This document shows, one piece after another, positions 47,062 through 59,386 of a stretch of DNA of 64,000 bases; positions within the stretch are counted from its first letter, which is position 1; each line of letters opens with the position of its first letter. Both the position numbers and the translations under genes were made by a program. A model generated the notes under the pieces. That model did no database searches. It saw only the letters and a list, made by a program, of their open reading frames with translations, and was not told where the DNA came from. Location of the stretch: positions 3,587,501 through 3,651,500 of the forward strand of contig NZ_CP032694.1 of assembly GCF_003627755.1 (NCBI RefSeq). The letters run 5' to 3'. Origin of the DNA: Rhizobium jaguaris. GTDB lineage: Bacteria; Pseudomonadota; Alphaproteobacteria; Rhizobiales; Rhizobiaceae.

Positions 47062-49524
47062 ATGAATAACTTGACCAAGGCCAATCTCCCCGTTCCTGCG
47101 CCCCGCAGTTCCCGCCCCGAAATCCTGGCGGAAGAAATCATCGAGCGTCTGACCTATCGCATCGGCAAGGACGCAAAAGTTGCCAAGCCGCACGATTGGC
47201 TGACGGCGACGATCCTTGTCGTTCGCGACCGCGTCATCGACAAGTGGATGGAATCGACCCGCAAGGTCTACGAGACCGGTGCGAAGCGCGTCTACTATTT
47301 GTCGCTTGAATTCCTCATTGGCCGCCTGATGCGCGATGCCGTTTCGAACCTTGGCCTGATGGAGGAGATCACTAATGCGCTCTCCTCGCTCGGCGTCGAC
47401 ATCCGCGTCATTGCCGGCCTCGAGCCCGATGCGGCACTCGGCAACGGCGGCCTTGGCCGTCTCGCCGCCTGCTTCATGGAGTCGATGGCGACCGTAGACG
47501 TCCCGGCCTACGGCTACGGCATTCGTTATGTCCACGGCCTCTTCCGCCAGCAGATGGCCGACGGCTGGCAGGTGGAACTGCCGGAAACCTGGCTCGCCCA
47601 TGGCAATCCCTGGGAATTCGAGCGTCAGGAAAGCGCCTATGAAATCGGTTTCGGCGGCGCCGTCGAATTCGTCAGCGGCCATGACGACCAGCCGCGCTAT
47701 GTCTGGAAGCCGGCTGAGCGCGTCATCGCCGCCGCCTTCGATACGCCCGTCGTCGGCTGGCGCGCCAAGCGCGTCAATACGCTGCGCCTCTGGTCGGCAC
47801 AGCCGATCGACCCGATCCTGCTCGACGCCTTCAATGCTGGCGACCATATCGGCGCACTGCGCGAAAGCAACAAGGCCGAAAGCCTGACCCGCGTTCTCTA
47901 TCCGGCCGATGCAACGCCCGCCGGCCAGGAGCTGCGCCTGCGTCAGGAATTCTTCTTCTCGTCCGCTTCGCTGCAGGACATTCTGCGCCGCCATCTGCAG
48001 CAATATGACGATCTGACCAATCTTGCAGACAAGGTTGCAATCCAACTGAACGACACCCATCCGGCCGTCTCCGTCGCCGAAATGATGCGCCTGCTGGTCG
48101 ATGTTCACGGCATCGAGTTCGATGCCGCCTGGGATATCACCCGCAACACTTTCGGCTACACCAACCACACGCTTCTGCCGGAAGCGCTGGAAAGCTGGCC
48201 GGTGCCGCTGTTCGAACGGCTGCTGCCGCGCCACATGCAGATCATTTACGCGATCAACGCCAAGATCCTGGTCGAAGCCCGCAAGGCCCGCAATTTCAGC
48301 GATGCTGAAATCCGCTCGATCTCGCTGATTGATGAAAACGGCGACCGCCGCCTTCGCATGGGCAATCTTGCCTTCGTCGGCTCCCACTCGATCAACGGCG
48401 TCTCGGCGCTCCACACCGATCTGATGAAGGTCACCGTCTTCGCCGACCTGCACAAGCTCTATCCGGATCGCATCAACAACAAGACCAACGGCATCACGCC
48501 GCGTCGCTGGCTCATGCAATGCAATCCGGGCCTGACCAGCCTCGTTCGCGAAGCCATTGGCGACGCGTTCCTCGACGATGCGGAGAAGCTGAAGCCACTC
48601 GACCAGTTTTCCCGCGATCGCGCCTTCCAGGAAAAGTTCGCCGCCGTCAAACGCGCCAACAAGGTACAGCTTTCCAATCTGGTCGCCAGCCGCATGGGCA
48701 TCAAGCTTGATCCCAATGCCATGTTCGACATCCAGATCAAGCGCATCCATGAATATAAGCGCCAGCTTCTCAACATCATCGAAGCCATCGCTCTCTACGA
48801 CCAGATCCGCTCGCGTCCAGAACTGGACTGGCAGCCGCGCGTAAAACTGTTCGCCGGCAAGGCGGCGCCGAGCTACCACAACGCCAAGCTGATCATCAAG
48901 CTGATCAACGATGTCGCCCGCGTCATCAACAACGACCCATCGGTGCGCGGCCTGCTGAAGGTCGTCTTCGTACCGAACTACAATGTCTCGCTCGCCGAAG
49001 TTATGGTTCCGGCCGCCGACCTCTCCGAGCAGATCTCGACCGCCGGCATGGAAGCATCCGGCACAGGCAACATGAAGTTCGGCCTCAACGGTGCGCTGAC
49101 CATCGGCACACTGGACGGCGCCAATGTCGAAATGCGCGACAATGTCGGCGAAGACAACATCGTCATCTTCGGCCTGAAGGCCGACGAGGTTGCCAATTTG
49201 CGCAGCGACGGCCACGATCCCCGGGCCATTATCGAACACTCGCGCGAACTGGCGCAGGCGCTTTCAGCGATCGCGTCGGGCGTCTTCTCTCCGGACGACC
49301 GCACTCGCTATGCCGGCCTGATCGACGGCATTTATGCCCATGACTGGTTCATGGTCGCAGCCGATTTCGATGCCTATGCAGCAGCCCAACGCGACGTCGA
49401 TACCCTCTGGGCCAATTCCTCGGAGTGGTATGCCAAGACGATCAACAATACCGCTCGCATGGGCTGGTTCTCCTCCGACCGGACGATCCGCCAATACGCC
49501 AAGGAAATCTGGAGAGCTGGATGA
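47062..49524 (+). CDS. glgP: Glycogen/maltodextrin phosphorylase
   Basis: 820 residues from ATG 47062 (826 from the ATG at 47044). Releases glucose-1-phosphate from alpha-1,4-glucan ends. Phosphorylase landmarks: ALGNGGLGRLAACFMESMAT, the active-site region RIHEYKRQLLN, and the PLP lysine Lys672 in SGTGNMKFGLNGALTIGTLD. Its stop overlaps the glgB start by four bases. The six genes from here to glgX share one direction and form the glycogen cluster. No N-terminal allosteric extension is seen. Confidence 0.97.
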   Translation: MNNLTKANLPVPAPRSSRPEILAEEIIERLTYRIGKDAKVAKPHDWLTATILVVRDRVIDKWMESTRKVYETGAKRVYYLSLEFLIGRLMRDAVSNLGLMEEITNALSSLGVDIRVIAGLEPDAALGNGGLGRLAACFMESMATVDVPAYGYGIRYVHGLFRQQMADGWQVELPETWLAHGNPWEFERQESAYEIGFGGAVEFVSGHDDQPRYVWKPAERVIAAAFDTPVVGWRAKRVNTLRLWSAQPIDPILLDAFNAGDHIGALRESNKAESLTRVLYPADATPAGQELRLRQEFFFSSASLQDILRRHLQQYDDLTNLADKVAIQLNDTHPAVSVAEMMRLLVDVHGIEFDAAWDITRNTFGYTNHTLLPEALESWPVPLFERLLPRHMQIIYAINAKILVEARKARNFSDAEIRSISLIDENGDRRLRMGNLAFVGSHSINGVSALHTDLMKVTVFADLHKLYPDRINNKTNGITPRRWLMQCNPGLTSLVREAIGDAFLDDAEKLKPLDQFSRDRAFQEKFAAVKRANKVQLSNLVASRMGIKLDPNAMFDIQIKRIHEYKRQLLNIIEAIALYDQIRSRPELDWQPRVKLFAGKAAPSYHNAKLIIKLINDVARVINNDPSVRGLLKVVFVPNYNVSLAEVMVPAADLSEQISTAGMEASGTGNMKFGLNGALTIGTLDGANVEMRDNVGEDNIVIFGLKADEVANLRSDGHDPRAIIEHSRELAQALSAIASGVFSPDDRTRYAGLIDGIYAHDWFMVAADFDAYAAAQRDVDTLWANSSEWYAKTINNTARMGWFSSDRTIRQYAKEIWRAG

Positions 49525-51728
49525 CAAAGCCGAAAAAACCCGCTGACGGCATCGCCTTGAGGGATATTTCGGCAGACGAGATTGCTGCAATTCTCGCAGG
49601 CACGCACTCCGATCCATTCGCCGTTCTCGGCGTGCACAGGACCGATGATGGCTTCATCGCCCGTTGCTTCATTCTCGGCGCAGAAGCCGTCACTGCGACG
49701 GCGCTGGACGGCTCCGTCATCGGCGAGTTGGATTGTCTCGATCCGGCCGGGTTCTTTTCCGGTAACATCACGGTCACCAAGCAACAGCCGGTGCGCTATC
49801 GCGCCCGGCGCGGCGACGCCGAATGGGCAGTGACCGATCCCTACAGCTTCGGCCCGGTCCTCGGGCCGATGGACGATTACTTCGTCCGCGAGGGCACACA
49901 TCTCCGCCTGTTCGACAAGATGGGCGCACACCCGTTGAAACACGAGGGCGTGCAGGGCTTTCACTTTGCCGTCTGGGCGCCTAACGCGCAGCGCGTTTCG
50001 GTCGTCGGCGACTTCAACAACTGGGATGGCCGCCGGCATGTCATGCGCTTTCGCTCGGATTCCGGCATCTGGGAAATCTTCGCACCCGACATCCCGGCGG
50101 GCGTAGCCTACAAGTTCGAAATCCGCGGCCATGACGGCGTGGTCTTGCCACTGAAGGCCGACCCCTTCGCCCGCCGCAGTGAACTGCGGCCGAAGACCGC
50201 TTCGGTCACGGCCAACGAAATGACCCAGGTCTGGGAAGACGAGGCTCACCAGGAACATTGGGCCGGTATCGATAAGCGTCGCCAGCCGATTTCGATCTAC
50301 GAGGTACATGCCGGCTCATGGCAGCGCCGCGACGACGGCTCGATGCTGTCCTGGGACGAGCTTGCCTCGCGCCTCATTCCCTATTGCGTCGACATGGGCT
50401 TCACGCATATCGAATTCCTACCGATCACCGAACATCCCTACGACCCCTCCTGGGGTTACCAGACCACGGGCCTCTATGCACCAACGGCCCGGTTCGGCGA
50501 GCCGGAAGGCTTTGCCCGCTTCGTCAACGGCTGTCACAAAGTCGGTATCGGCGTCATCCTCGACTGGGTGCCGGCGCATTTCCCGACGGACGAGCATGGA
50601 CTGCGCTGGTTTGACGGCACTGCGCTCTACGAACACGAAGACCCGCGCAAGGGCTTTCATCCCGACTGGAATACCGCGATCTACAATTTCGGACGCACGG
50701 AAGTTCTCGCCTACCTGCAGAACAATGCGCTCTATTGGGCCGAAAAATTCCATCTCGATGGCGTGCGCGTCGATGCCGTCGCCTCGATGCTTTATCTCGA
50801 CTATTCCCGCAAGCACGGCGAATGGATCCCGAACGAATATGGCGGCAACGAGAACCTGGAGGCTGTTCGCTTCCTGCAATCGATGAATACCAGGCTTTAT
50901 GGTTCGCATCCGGGCGTGATGACCATCGCCGAGGAATCGACCTCCTGGCCGAAAGTGTCGCAGCCGGTGCACGAAGGCGGCCTCGGCTTCGGCTTCAAAT
51001 GGAATATGGGCTTCATGCACGACACGCTGAGCTATCTCGCCCGCGAGCCCGTGCACCGTAAATATCATCATAACGAGCTGACGTTCGGCCTGATCTACGC
51101 CTTCTCCGAAAATTTCGTTCTGCCGCTCTCCCATGATGAAGTCGTGCACGGCAAGGGTTCGCTGATCGCCAAGATGGCGGGTGACGACTGGCAGAAGTTT
51201 GCCAACCTGCGCGCCTACTACGCCTTCATGTGGGGTTATCCGGGCAAGAAGCTGTTGTTCATGGGCCAGGAATTTGCCCAATGGAGTGAGTGGAGCGAAG
51301 CCCGCGCGCTGGATTGGAATCTCCTGCAGTACCGCATGCATGAGGGCATGCGGCGCCTGGTGCGCGATCTCAATTTGACCTATCGCAGCAAACCGGCATT
51401 GCACGCCCGTGACTGCGAAGGCGATGGCTTCGAATGGTTGATCGTCGAGCACTTCGAGAATTCGGTCTTTGCTTGGCTGCGCAAGGCACCCGGCGAAAAG
51501 CCAATCGCGGTCATTACCAATTTCACGCCTGTCTACCGCGAGAATTATAATTTGCGCCTGCCAGCCGAGGGACGGTGGCGCGAAATACTGAATACCGATG
51601 CCGACATTTACGGCGGCAGCGGTAAGGGCAACGGCGGACGCGTGCAGGCTGTTAGTGCAGGCGGAGGCATACAAGCGACAATAACGCTACCTCCCCTGGC
51701 GACGATCATGCTCGAACCGGAATTTTGA
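49521..51728 (+). CDS. glgB: 1,4-alpha-glucan branching enzyme
   Basis: 735 residues, GH13. N-terminal glucan-binding domains, then the CBM48 module (GFHFAVWAPNAQRVSVVGDF), the catalytic barrel with nucleophile Asp418 (DGVRVDAVASM), acid/base Glu471 (IAEESTSWP) and Asp539 (LSHDEVVHGKGS), and a C-terminal beta domain. ATG 49521 sits in the glgP stop (ATGA) with GGAGAG upstream, so the two are translationally coupled. Makes alpha-1,6 branches in glycogen. Confidence 0.97.
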   Translation: MTKPKKPADGIALRDISADEIAAILAGTHSDPFAVLGVHRTDDGFIARCFILGAEAVTATALDGSVIGELDCLDPAGFFSGNITVTKQQPVRYRARRGDAEWAVTDPYSFGPVLGPMDDYFVREGTHLRLFDKMGAHPLKHEGVQGFHFAVWAPNAQRVSVVGDFNNWDGRRHVMRFRSDSGIWEIFAPDIPAGVAYKFEIRGHDGVVLPLKADPFARRSELRPKTASVTANEMTQVWEDEAHQEHWAGIDKRRQPISIYEVHAGSWQRRDDGSMLSWDELASRLIPYCVDMGFTHIEFLPITEHPYDPSWGYQTTGLYAPTARFGEPEGFARFVNGCHKVGIGVILDWVPAHFPTDEHGLRWFDGTALYEHEDPRKGFHPDWNTAIYNFGRTEVLAYLQNNALYWAEKFHLDGVRVDAVASMLYLDYSRKHGEWIPNEYGGNENLEAVRFLQSMNTRLYGSHPGVMTIAEESTSWPKVSQPVHEGGLGFGFKWNMGFMHDTLSYLAREPVHRKYHHNELTFGLIYAFSENFVLPLSHDEVVHGKGSLIAKMAGDDWQKFANLRAYYAFMWGYPGKKLLFMGQEFAQWSEWSEARALDWNLLQYRMHEGMRRLVRDLNLTYRSKPALHARDCEGDGFEWLIVEHFENSVFAWLRKAPGEKPIAVITNFTPVYRENYNLRLPAEGRWREILNTDADIYGGSGKGNGGRVQAVSAGGGIQATITLPPLATIMLEPEF

Positions 51729-51752
51729 GACCAACAGACAGGGAGGAATGAA

Positions 51753-53015
51753 ATGGTAGAAAAACGTATCCAGCCGCTGGCACGCGATGCCATGGCCTAC
51801 GTTCTTGCCGGCGGCAGGGGCAGCCGCCTGAAAGAGCTGACCGACCGCCGCGCCAAACCTGCCGTCTACTTTGGTGGCAAGACGAGAATCATCGACTTCG
51901 CTCTGTCCAACGCGCTGAACTCCGGTATCCGCCGCATCGGCGTCGCTACCCAGTACAAGGCGCACTCCCTGATCCGCCACATGCAACGCGGCTGGAACTT
52001 CCTGCGCCCGGAGCGTAACGAAAGCTTCGACATCCTGCCGGCGAGCCAGCGCGTTTCCGAGACGCAGTGGTACGAAGGCACGGCCGACGCAGTCTATCAG
52101 AACATCGACATCATCGAGCCCTACGGTCCGGAATACATGGTCATCCTCGCCGGCGACCATATCTACAAGATGGACTATGAATGGATGCTGCAGCAGCACG
52201 TCGATTCCGGTGCCGACGTCACCATCGGCTGCCTGGAAGTGCCGCGCATGGAAGCCGTCGGCTTCGGCGTCATGCACGTCGACGAGAAAGACCAGATCAT
52301 CGACTTCGTCGAAAAGCCGGCCGACCCGCCTGGTATTCCGGGCAATCCAGACTTCGCGCTGGCGTCTATGGGCATCTACGTGTTCCACACGAAGTTCCTG
52401 ATCGACTGCCTGCGCCGCGACGCCGCCGACCCGAACTCCAGCCGCGATTTCGGCAAGGACATCATCCCTGACATCGTCAAGAACGGCAAGGCCATCGCCC
52501 ATCGCTTTACGCAGTCCTGCGTTCGCTCCGACTTCGAGCGCGAGGCCTATTGGCGAGACGTCGGGACGGTCGACGCCTACTGGCAGGCCAATATCGACCT
52601 GACCGCCGTCGTGCCGGAACTCGATATCTACGACAAATCCTGGCCGATCTGGACCTATGCCGAAATCACGCCGCCGGCCAAGTTCGTTCATGACGATGAG
52701 GACCGCCGCGGTTCGGCCGTCTCCTCCGTCGTCGCCGGTGACTGCATCATCTCCGGTGCGACCCTGTCGAACAGCCTGTTGTTTACCGGCGTGCGCGCCA
52801 ATTCCTATTCCAAGCTGGAAGGGGCCGTCGTGCTGCCGAGTGTCAAGATTGGCCGCCGCGCCCAGTTGAAGAATGTCGTCATCGACCACGGCGTCACCAT
52901 TCCGGAAGGTCTGGTCGTCGGCGAGGATCCGGAACTGGATGGCAAGCGCTTCCGCCGCACGGAAAATGGTATCTGCCTGATCACCCAGACAATGATCGAC
53001 AAGCTGGATATCTGA
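51753..53015 (+). CDS. glgC: Glucose-1-phosphate adenylyltransferase (ADP-glucose pyrophosphorylase)
   Basis: 420 residues with GGGAGGAATGA before the ATG. Makes ADP-glucose, the committed and allosterically controlled step. Motifs: [20 protein letters not shown], the activator-side arginines nearby ([20 protein letters not shown]), the glucose-1-P region [12 protein letters not shown], and a left-handed beta-helix at the C-terminus. 24 bases after glgB and 3 bases before glgA. Confidence 0.98.
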   Translation: MVEKRIQPLARDAMAYVLAGGRGSRLKELTDRRAKPAVYFGGKTRIIDFALSNALNSGIRRIGVATQYKAHSLIRHMQRGWNFLRPERNESFDILPASQRVSETQWYEGTADAVYQNIDIIEPYGPEYMVILAGDHIYKMDYEWMLQQHVDSGADVTIGCLEVPRMEAVGFGVMHVDEKDQIIDFVEKPADPPGIPGNPDFALASMGIYVFHTKFLIDCLRRDAADPNSSRDFGKDIIPDIVKNGKAIAHRFTQSCVRSDFEREAYWRDVGTVDAYWQANIDLTAVVPELDIYDKSWPIWTYAEITPPAKFVHDDEDRRGSAVSSVVAGDCIISGATLSNSLLFTGVRANSYSKLEGAVVLPSVKIGRRAQLKNVVIDHGVTIPEGLVVGEDPELDGKRFRRTENGICLITQTMIDKLDI

Positions 53016-53018
53016 CAT

Positions 53019-56094
<3,076 letters not shown>

Positions 56095-56104
56095 ACTTAT
56101 CGCC

Positions 56105-56190
56105 AAGCCCCTTCGCCCCGCGGCTGCGGGGAGAAGGTGGCCAGGAGCTGCCGAACGAAGTTAGGCGGCGACTGGTCGGATGAGGGGCCC
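56105..56190. repeat. Rhizobial mosaic palindromic repeat
   Basis: CCCCTTCGCCCCGC-GGCT-GCGGGGAGAAGG, ending GGATGAGGGGCC; the reverse complement of the type of copy at 18571-18658. It fills most of the pgm-glgX gap and could affect readthrough into glgX. Confidence 0.55.
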
Positions 56191-56310
56191 TCTCGGAATT
56201 CACCGCGACTGCACAATTTGCCTGACGCGCCGCCCCTCCTCCCCGCCCTTCGATGAACTCAGGAGCGGGGAGAGAGGACAACCTCTAGACGTTCGGAAAG
56301 CCCGCGAGAC

Positions 56311-58284
56311 ATGCAAGAGCCCGCCACCCGATCTTTCGGCGCTACGGTTACCGACCAAGGCGTGGAATTTGCAGTTTGGTCCAAGCATGCCGACAAGATC
56401 GAACTCTGCCTGTTCGATGCCGAGGGTAAGAAAGAGATTGCCCGTCTGCCAATGAAACGCGAAGGCGAAGAGCATCGCCTGGCTGTGGACGGCATCAAGG
56501 AACGCGCGCGCTACGGTTTTCGAGCCCATGGCGCATACGATCCGGCTCAAGGTCTATGGTTCGATCCGTCGAAGCTGCTTGCCGACCCCTACGCCAAGGA
56601 AATTGACCGGCCCTTCCACTACGATCCACGCCTGACCACGTTCGGCGAGGACACGCAGGATCTGATGCCGAAGGCGATCGTCTCGCGTGACGTACCAGTG
56701 AAGCGGGCCAAGCCGCTGTTCCAACCGGGCGGCCTGATCTACGAAATCGCCGTCAAGCCTTTCACAATGCTTCATCCGGAGGTGCCGGCGGAAAAGCGCG
56801 GCACGCTCGCCGCCCTCGCCCACCCCGCCGTCATCGCTCATCTCAAGCGCCTGCACGTCGACGCCATCGAGCCGATGCCGATTGTCGCCTGGATCGACGA
56901 ACGGCATTTGCCTCCGCTCGGACTCAGCAATGGCTGGGGTTATAATCCCGTCGCTTTCATGGCGCTCGACCCGCGTCTTGCCCCCGGCGGTGTCAGGGAA
57001 TTGCGAGAAACGGTCGCCGCGCTGCACGCCGAAGGCATTGCCGTCATCCTCGATCTCGTCTTCAATCACACCGGCGAGAGCGACCGCTACGGCCCGACGC
57101 TGTCATTGCGCGGCCTCGACAACCCTACCTATTTCCGCCATGAGCCGGACCAACCGGGCACATTGATCAATGACACCGGCACCGGCAATACGGTCGCCTG
57201 CGATCAACCCGCCACACGCCAGCTCATCATCGACAGCCTGCGCCATTTCGTGCTCCACGCCGGCATCGATGGCTTCCGATTCGACCTCGCGACCGTCCTC
57301 GGCCGCACCGCCAAAGGCTTCGACCCCGAAAGCCTGACGCTGCGGTCCCTGTTTGCCGACGACATTCTGGAAGATCGCATCATGATTGCCGAACCCTGGG
57401 ATATAGGCCCCGGCGGCTATCAGCTCGGCAATTTTCCGGCGCCTTTCCTCGAATGGAACGACCGCGCCCGTGATGATCTGCGCCGCTTCTGGCGCGGCGA
57501 CGACAACATGATCGGCGACATCGCCACCATCCTCGCTGGCTCCTCGTCCTTTTTCGGTCGCGACGGTCGCGTCCAGACCCGCAGCATCAATTTTCTCGCC
57601 GCCCATGACGGCTTCACGCTGATGGACATCGTCTCCTATGCTCACAAGCACAATGAGGCGAACGGCGAGAACAATCGCGACGGCCATAACGAAAACTTCT
57701 CCTGGAACAATGGCGTCGAGGGCAAGACGGATGATCCGATCATCCTCCGCAAACGCCGCACCGACATCGAAGCCTTGCTGTCGACGCTCTTCGCTACCCG
57801 CGGGACGATCATGCTGACCGCCGGCGATGAAGGCGGGCGCACGCAGCGCGGCAATAACAATGCCTATTGCCAGGACAACGACATCACCTGGATGGACTGG
57901 ACCGCGCTGGACGAGGAACTGATCGGCCACACCGCCTGGCTCGCCAGCCTCCGCCGTCGCTTTACCGCCTTCAGCGAGATGGAGTTTTTCAACGGTAATG
58001 GCGACGTCCTCTGGTTCTCCGCCAAAGGCACGGCGATGACGGTACCCGATTGGGAAAAGTCAGATGCCCAAGTGCTCGGAATGGCGATCGGGACGGAGGA
58101 TCGCGATACCGGCAAGAAGACCCGCCTCGCCCTGCTGCTCAACCGTGCGAACGGAGAACAGACCTTCAAGCTGCCGGCATCAGGCAAGGGCGGCTGGTCG
58201 CTGCTGAATCCGGAGGAGACGAAGACGGTTCGAGGCGAGATCATCGTGCCGGCGCGCTCGGTCAGCTTCCTCATCGAAAACTGA
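56311..58284 (+). CDS. glgX: Glycogen debranching enzyme
   Basis: 657 residues, GH13 isoamylase type. N-terminal CBM48 module (GATVTDQGVEFAVWSKHADK), catalytic barrel with VILDLVFNHTGESD, nucleophile Asp in GFRFDLATVLGRT, acid Glu in IAEPWDIGPGGYQLG, and AAHDGFTLMDIVSYAHKHNE. Hydrolyses alpha-1,6 branches left by GlgP. A 216-base gap with a mosaic repeat separates it from pgm, so it may have its own promoter. Confidence 0.96.
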   Translation: MQEPATRSFGATVTDQGVEFAVWSKHADKIELCLFDAEGKKEIARLPMKREGEEHRLAVDGIKERARYGFRAHGAYDPAQGLWFDPSKLLADPYAKEIDRPFHYDPRLTTFGEDTQDLMPKAIVSRDVPVKRAKPLFQPGGLIYEIAVKPFTMLHPEVPAEKRGTLAALAHPAVIAHLKRLHVDAIEPMPIVAWIDERHLPPLGLSNGWGYNPVAFMALDPRLAPGGVRELRETVAALHAEGIAVILDLVFNHTGESDRYGPTLSLRGLDNPTYFRHEPDQPGTLINDTGTGNTVACDQPATRQLIIDSLRHFVLHAGIDGFRFDLATVLGRTAKGFDPESLTLRSLFADDILEDRIMIAEPWDIGPGGYQLGNFPAPFLEWNDRARDDLRRFWRGDDNMIGDIATILAGSSSFFGRDGRVQTRSINFLAAHDGFTLMDIVSYAHKHNEANGENNRDGHNENFSWNNGVEGKTDDPIILRKRRTDIEALLSTLFATRGTIMLTAGDEGGRTQRGNNNAYCQDNDITWMDWTALDEELIGHTAWLASLRRRFTAFSEMEFFNGNGDVLWFSAKGTAMTVPDWEKSDAQVLGMAIGTEDRDTGKKTRLALLLNRANGEQTFKLPASGKGGWSLLNPEETKTVRGEIIVPARSVSFLIEN

Positions 58285-58352
58285 GCCCGTTGACTTTCCG
58301 GTCTTATGCGCCAGAAAGATCGAAGGAAGCAGCAAAGCCTGACGAGGATAGA

Positions 58353-58841
58353 ATGCCCGGCGATATTTCGCTTGTTGAGATCATGAAGCTGGTCGGAACC
58401 GAGATCGGCGTCTCCGGCTGGATCACGGTCGACCAGACCATGATCGACACTTTCGCCGACGCGACGCTCGATCACCAGTTTATCCACGTCGATCCCGAGC
58501 GCGCCAAAGCGGAAACGCCCTATGGCGGCACCATCGCTCACGGCTTCCTGACACTCTCGCTTCTCTCGGCCATGAACTACAGCGGCCTGCCGAAAATCCG
58601 CGAGCAGACGATGGGCATCAACTACGGCTTCGAAAAGATCCGCTTCATGTCGCCGGTCAAATGCGGCGCCCGCGTCCGCGGCCATTTCGTACTCGCAGAA
58701 ACCCGACTTCGCGGCGCCAACATGATGATGCTGACCTACGAGGTCAGCGTCGAGATCGAGAACGAGCGCAAACCAGCCCTGACCGCGACCTGGACGACCA
58801 TATCGCAGTTCGATCCGAAGGATCGGCCGGAAGGAGCTTAA
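58353..58841 (+). CDS. MaoC-like (R)-specific enoyl-CoA hydratase
   Basis: 162 residues, hot-dog fold. The hydratase-2 catalytic pair Asp/His appears in FADATLDHQFIHVDPERA with the following GGTIAHGFLTLSLLS. GAGGATAG precedes ATG 58353. The natural substrates of this group are enoyl-CoAs, with links to polyhydroxyalkanoate supply; the actual substrate is not evident. Its stop overlaps that of the convergent soxG by three bases. Confidence 0.9.
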   Translation: MPGDISLVEIMKLVGTEIGVSGWITVDQTMIDTFADATLDHQFIHVDPERAKAETPYGGTIAHGFLTLSLLSAMNYSGLPKIREQTMGINYGFEKIRFMSPVKCGARVRGHFVLAETRLRGANMMMLTYEVSVEIENERKPALTATWTTISQFDPKDRPEGA

Positions 58842-59386
58842 AGCCCCGCATCCTCCGCGGCCTCAGCCAGAAGGCCGAAGGCGTAGTCGGAAAAGGAGCG
58901 CCAGACCTCGACGCGGAACGTCTCTTCATCGAGCCTCAACAGCACGACTTCCGCCTTGCCGAACAAGGTGCGTGAGCAGGCCCCGACCGGGAAAGCCTGC
59001 AGCGACAGGTCCTGCGGGCAACCGCCGGTGAGTGTGGCTTCCGCACCGGGGCCGGAAACGATGATCGCGGTGTTGCGGTGGGAGATGTCGGTCGCCGCGT
59101 AGAGAACCCCTGCATCGCCTGGGAGGCTGAGCAGATCGGCGCCGCTTTCGTCGATGATGAGCCATTCATCCGGCCCGAGCCAGAGAGCGTAGCGACCGTC
59201 CTTGTGCGAAGAGGTCTTTGGCCGCTGCGGTATATCCAGCTTGAGGGCCCAGGACAGACCGGCTATCGAATCGGCAGGTGCGCGCAGCGAGATGCGGCTG
59301 GCAGGCGCCGCCGGTGTTAGGCGAACGGTGCCGGAGCCGCCGTGGCCGCCGGCGAGCGGCAGTTTGCGGGTTGCGATATCAGCCAT
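58838..59386 (-). CDS. soxG: Sarcosine oxidase gamma subunit
   Basis: 182 residues from ATG 59386 (AAGGAGG upstream), starting inside the end of soxA (8-base overlap). SoxG-type sequence with a GcvT-like fold: DGRYALWLGPDEWLIID, VLYAATDISHRNTAIIVSGP and GCPQDLSLQAFPVG. It is a structural subunit of the four-subunit enzyme. Last gene of the soxBDAG operon. Confidence 0.93.
   Translation of the reverse strand: MADIATRKLPLAGGHGGSGTVRLTPAAPASRISLRAPADSIAGLSWALKLDIPQRPKTSSHKDGRYALWLGPDEWLIIDESGADLLSLPGDAGVLYAATDISHRNTAIIVSGPGAEATLTGGCPQDLSLQAFPVGACSRTLFGKAEVVLLRLDEETFRVEVWRSFSDYAFGLLAEAAEDAGL

Noticed and set aside
47038..49239. Long open frame on the minus strand opposite glgP
   Set aside because: Shadow of glgP; low-complexity Asp/Arg/Ala composition typical of antisense frames in high-GC genomes. 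The same applies to 51687-53429 opposite glgC.
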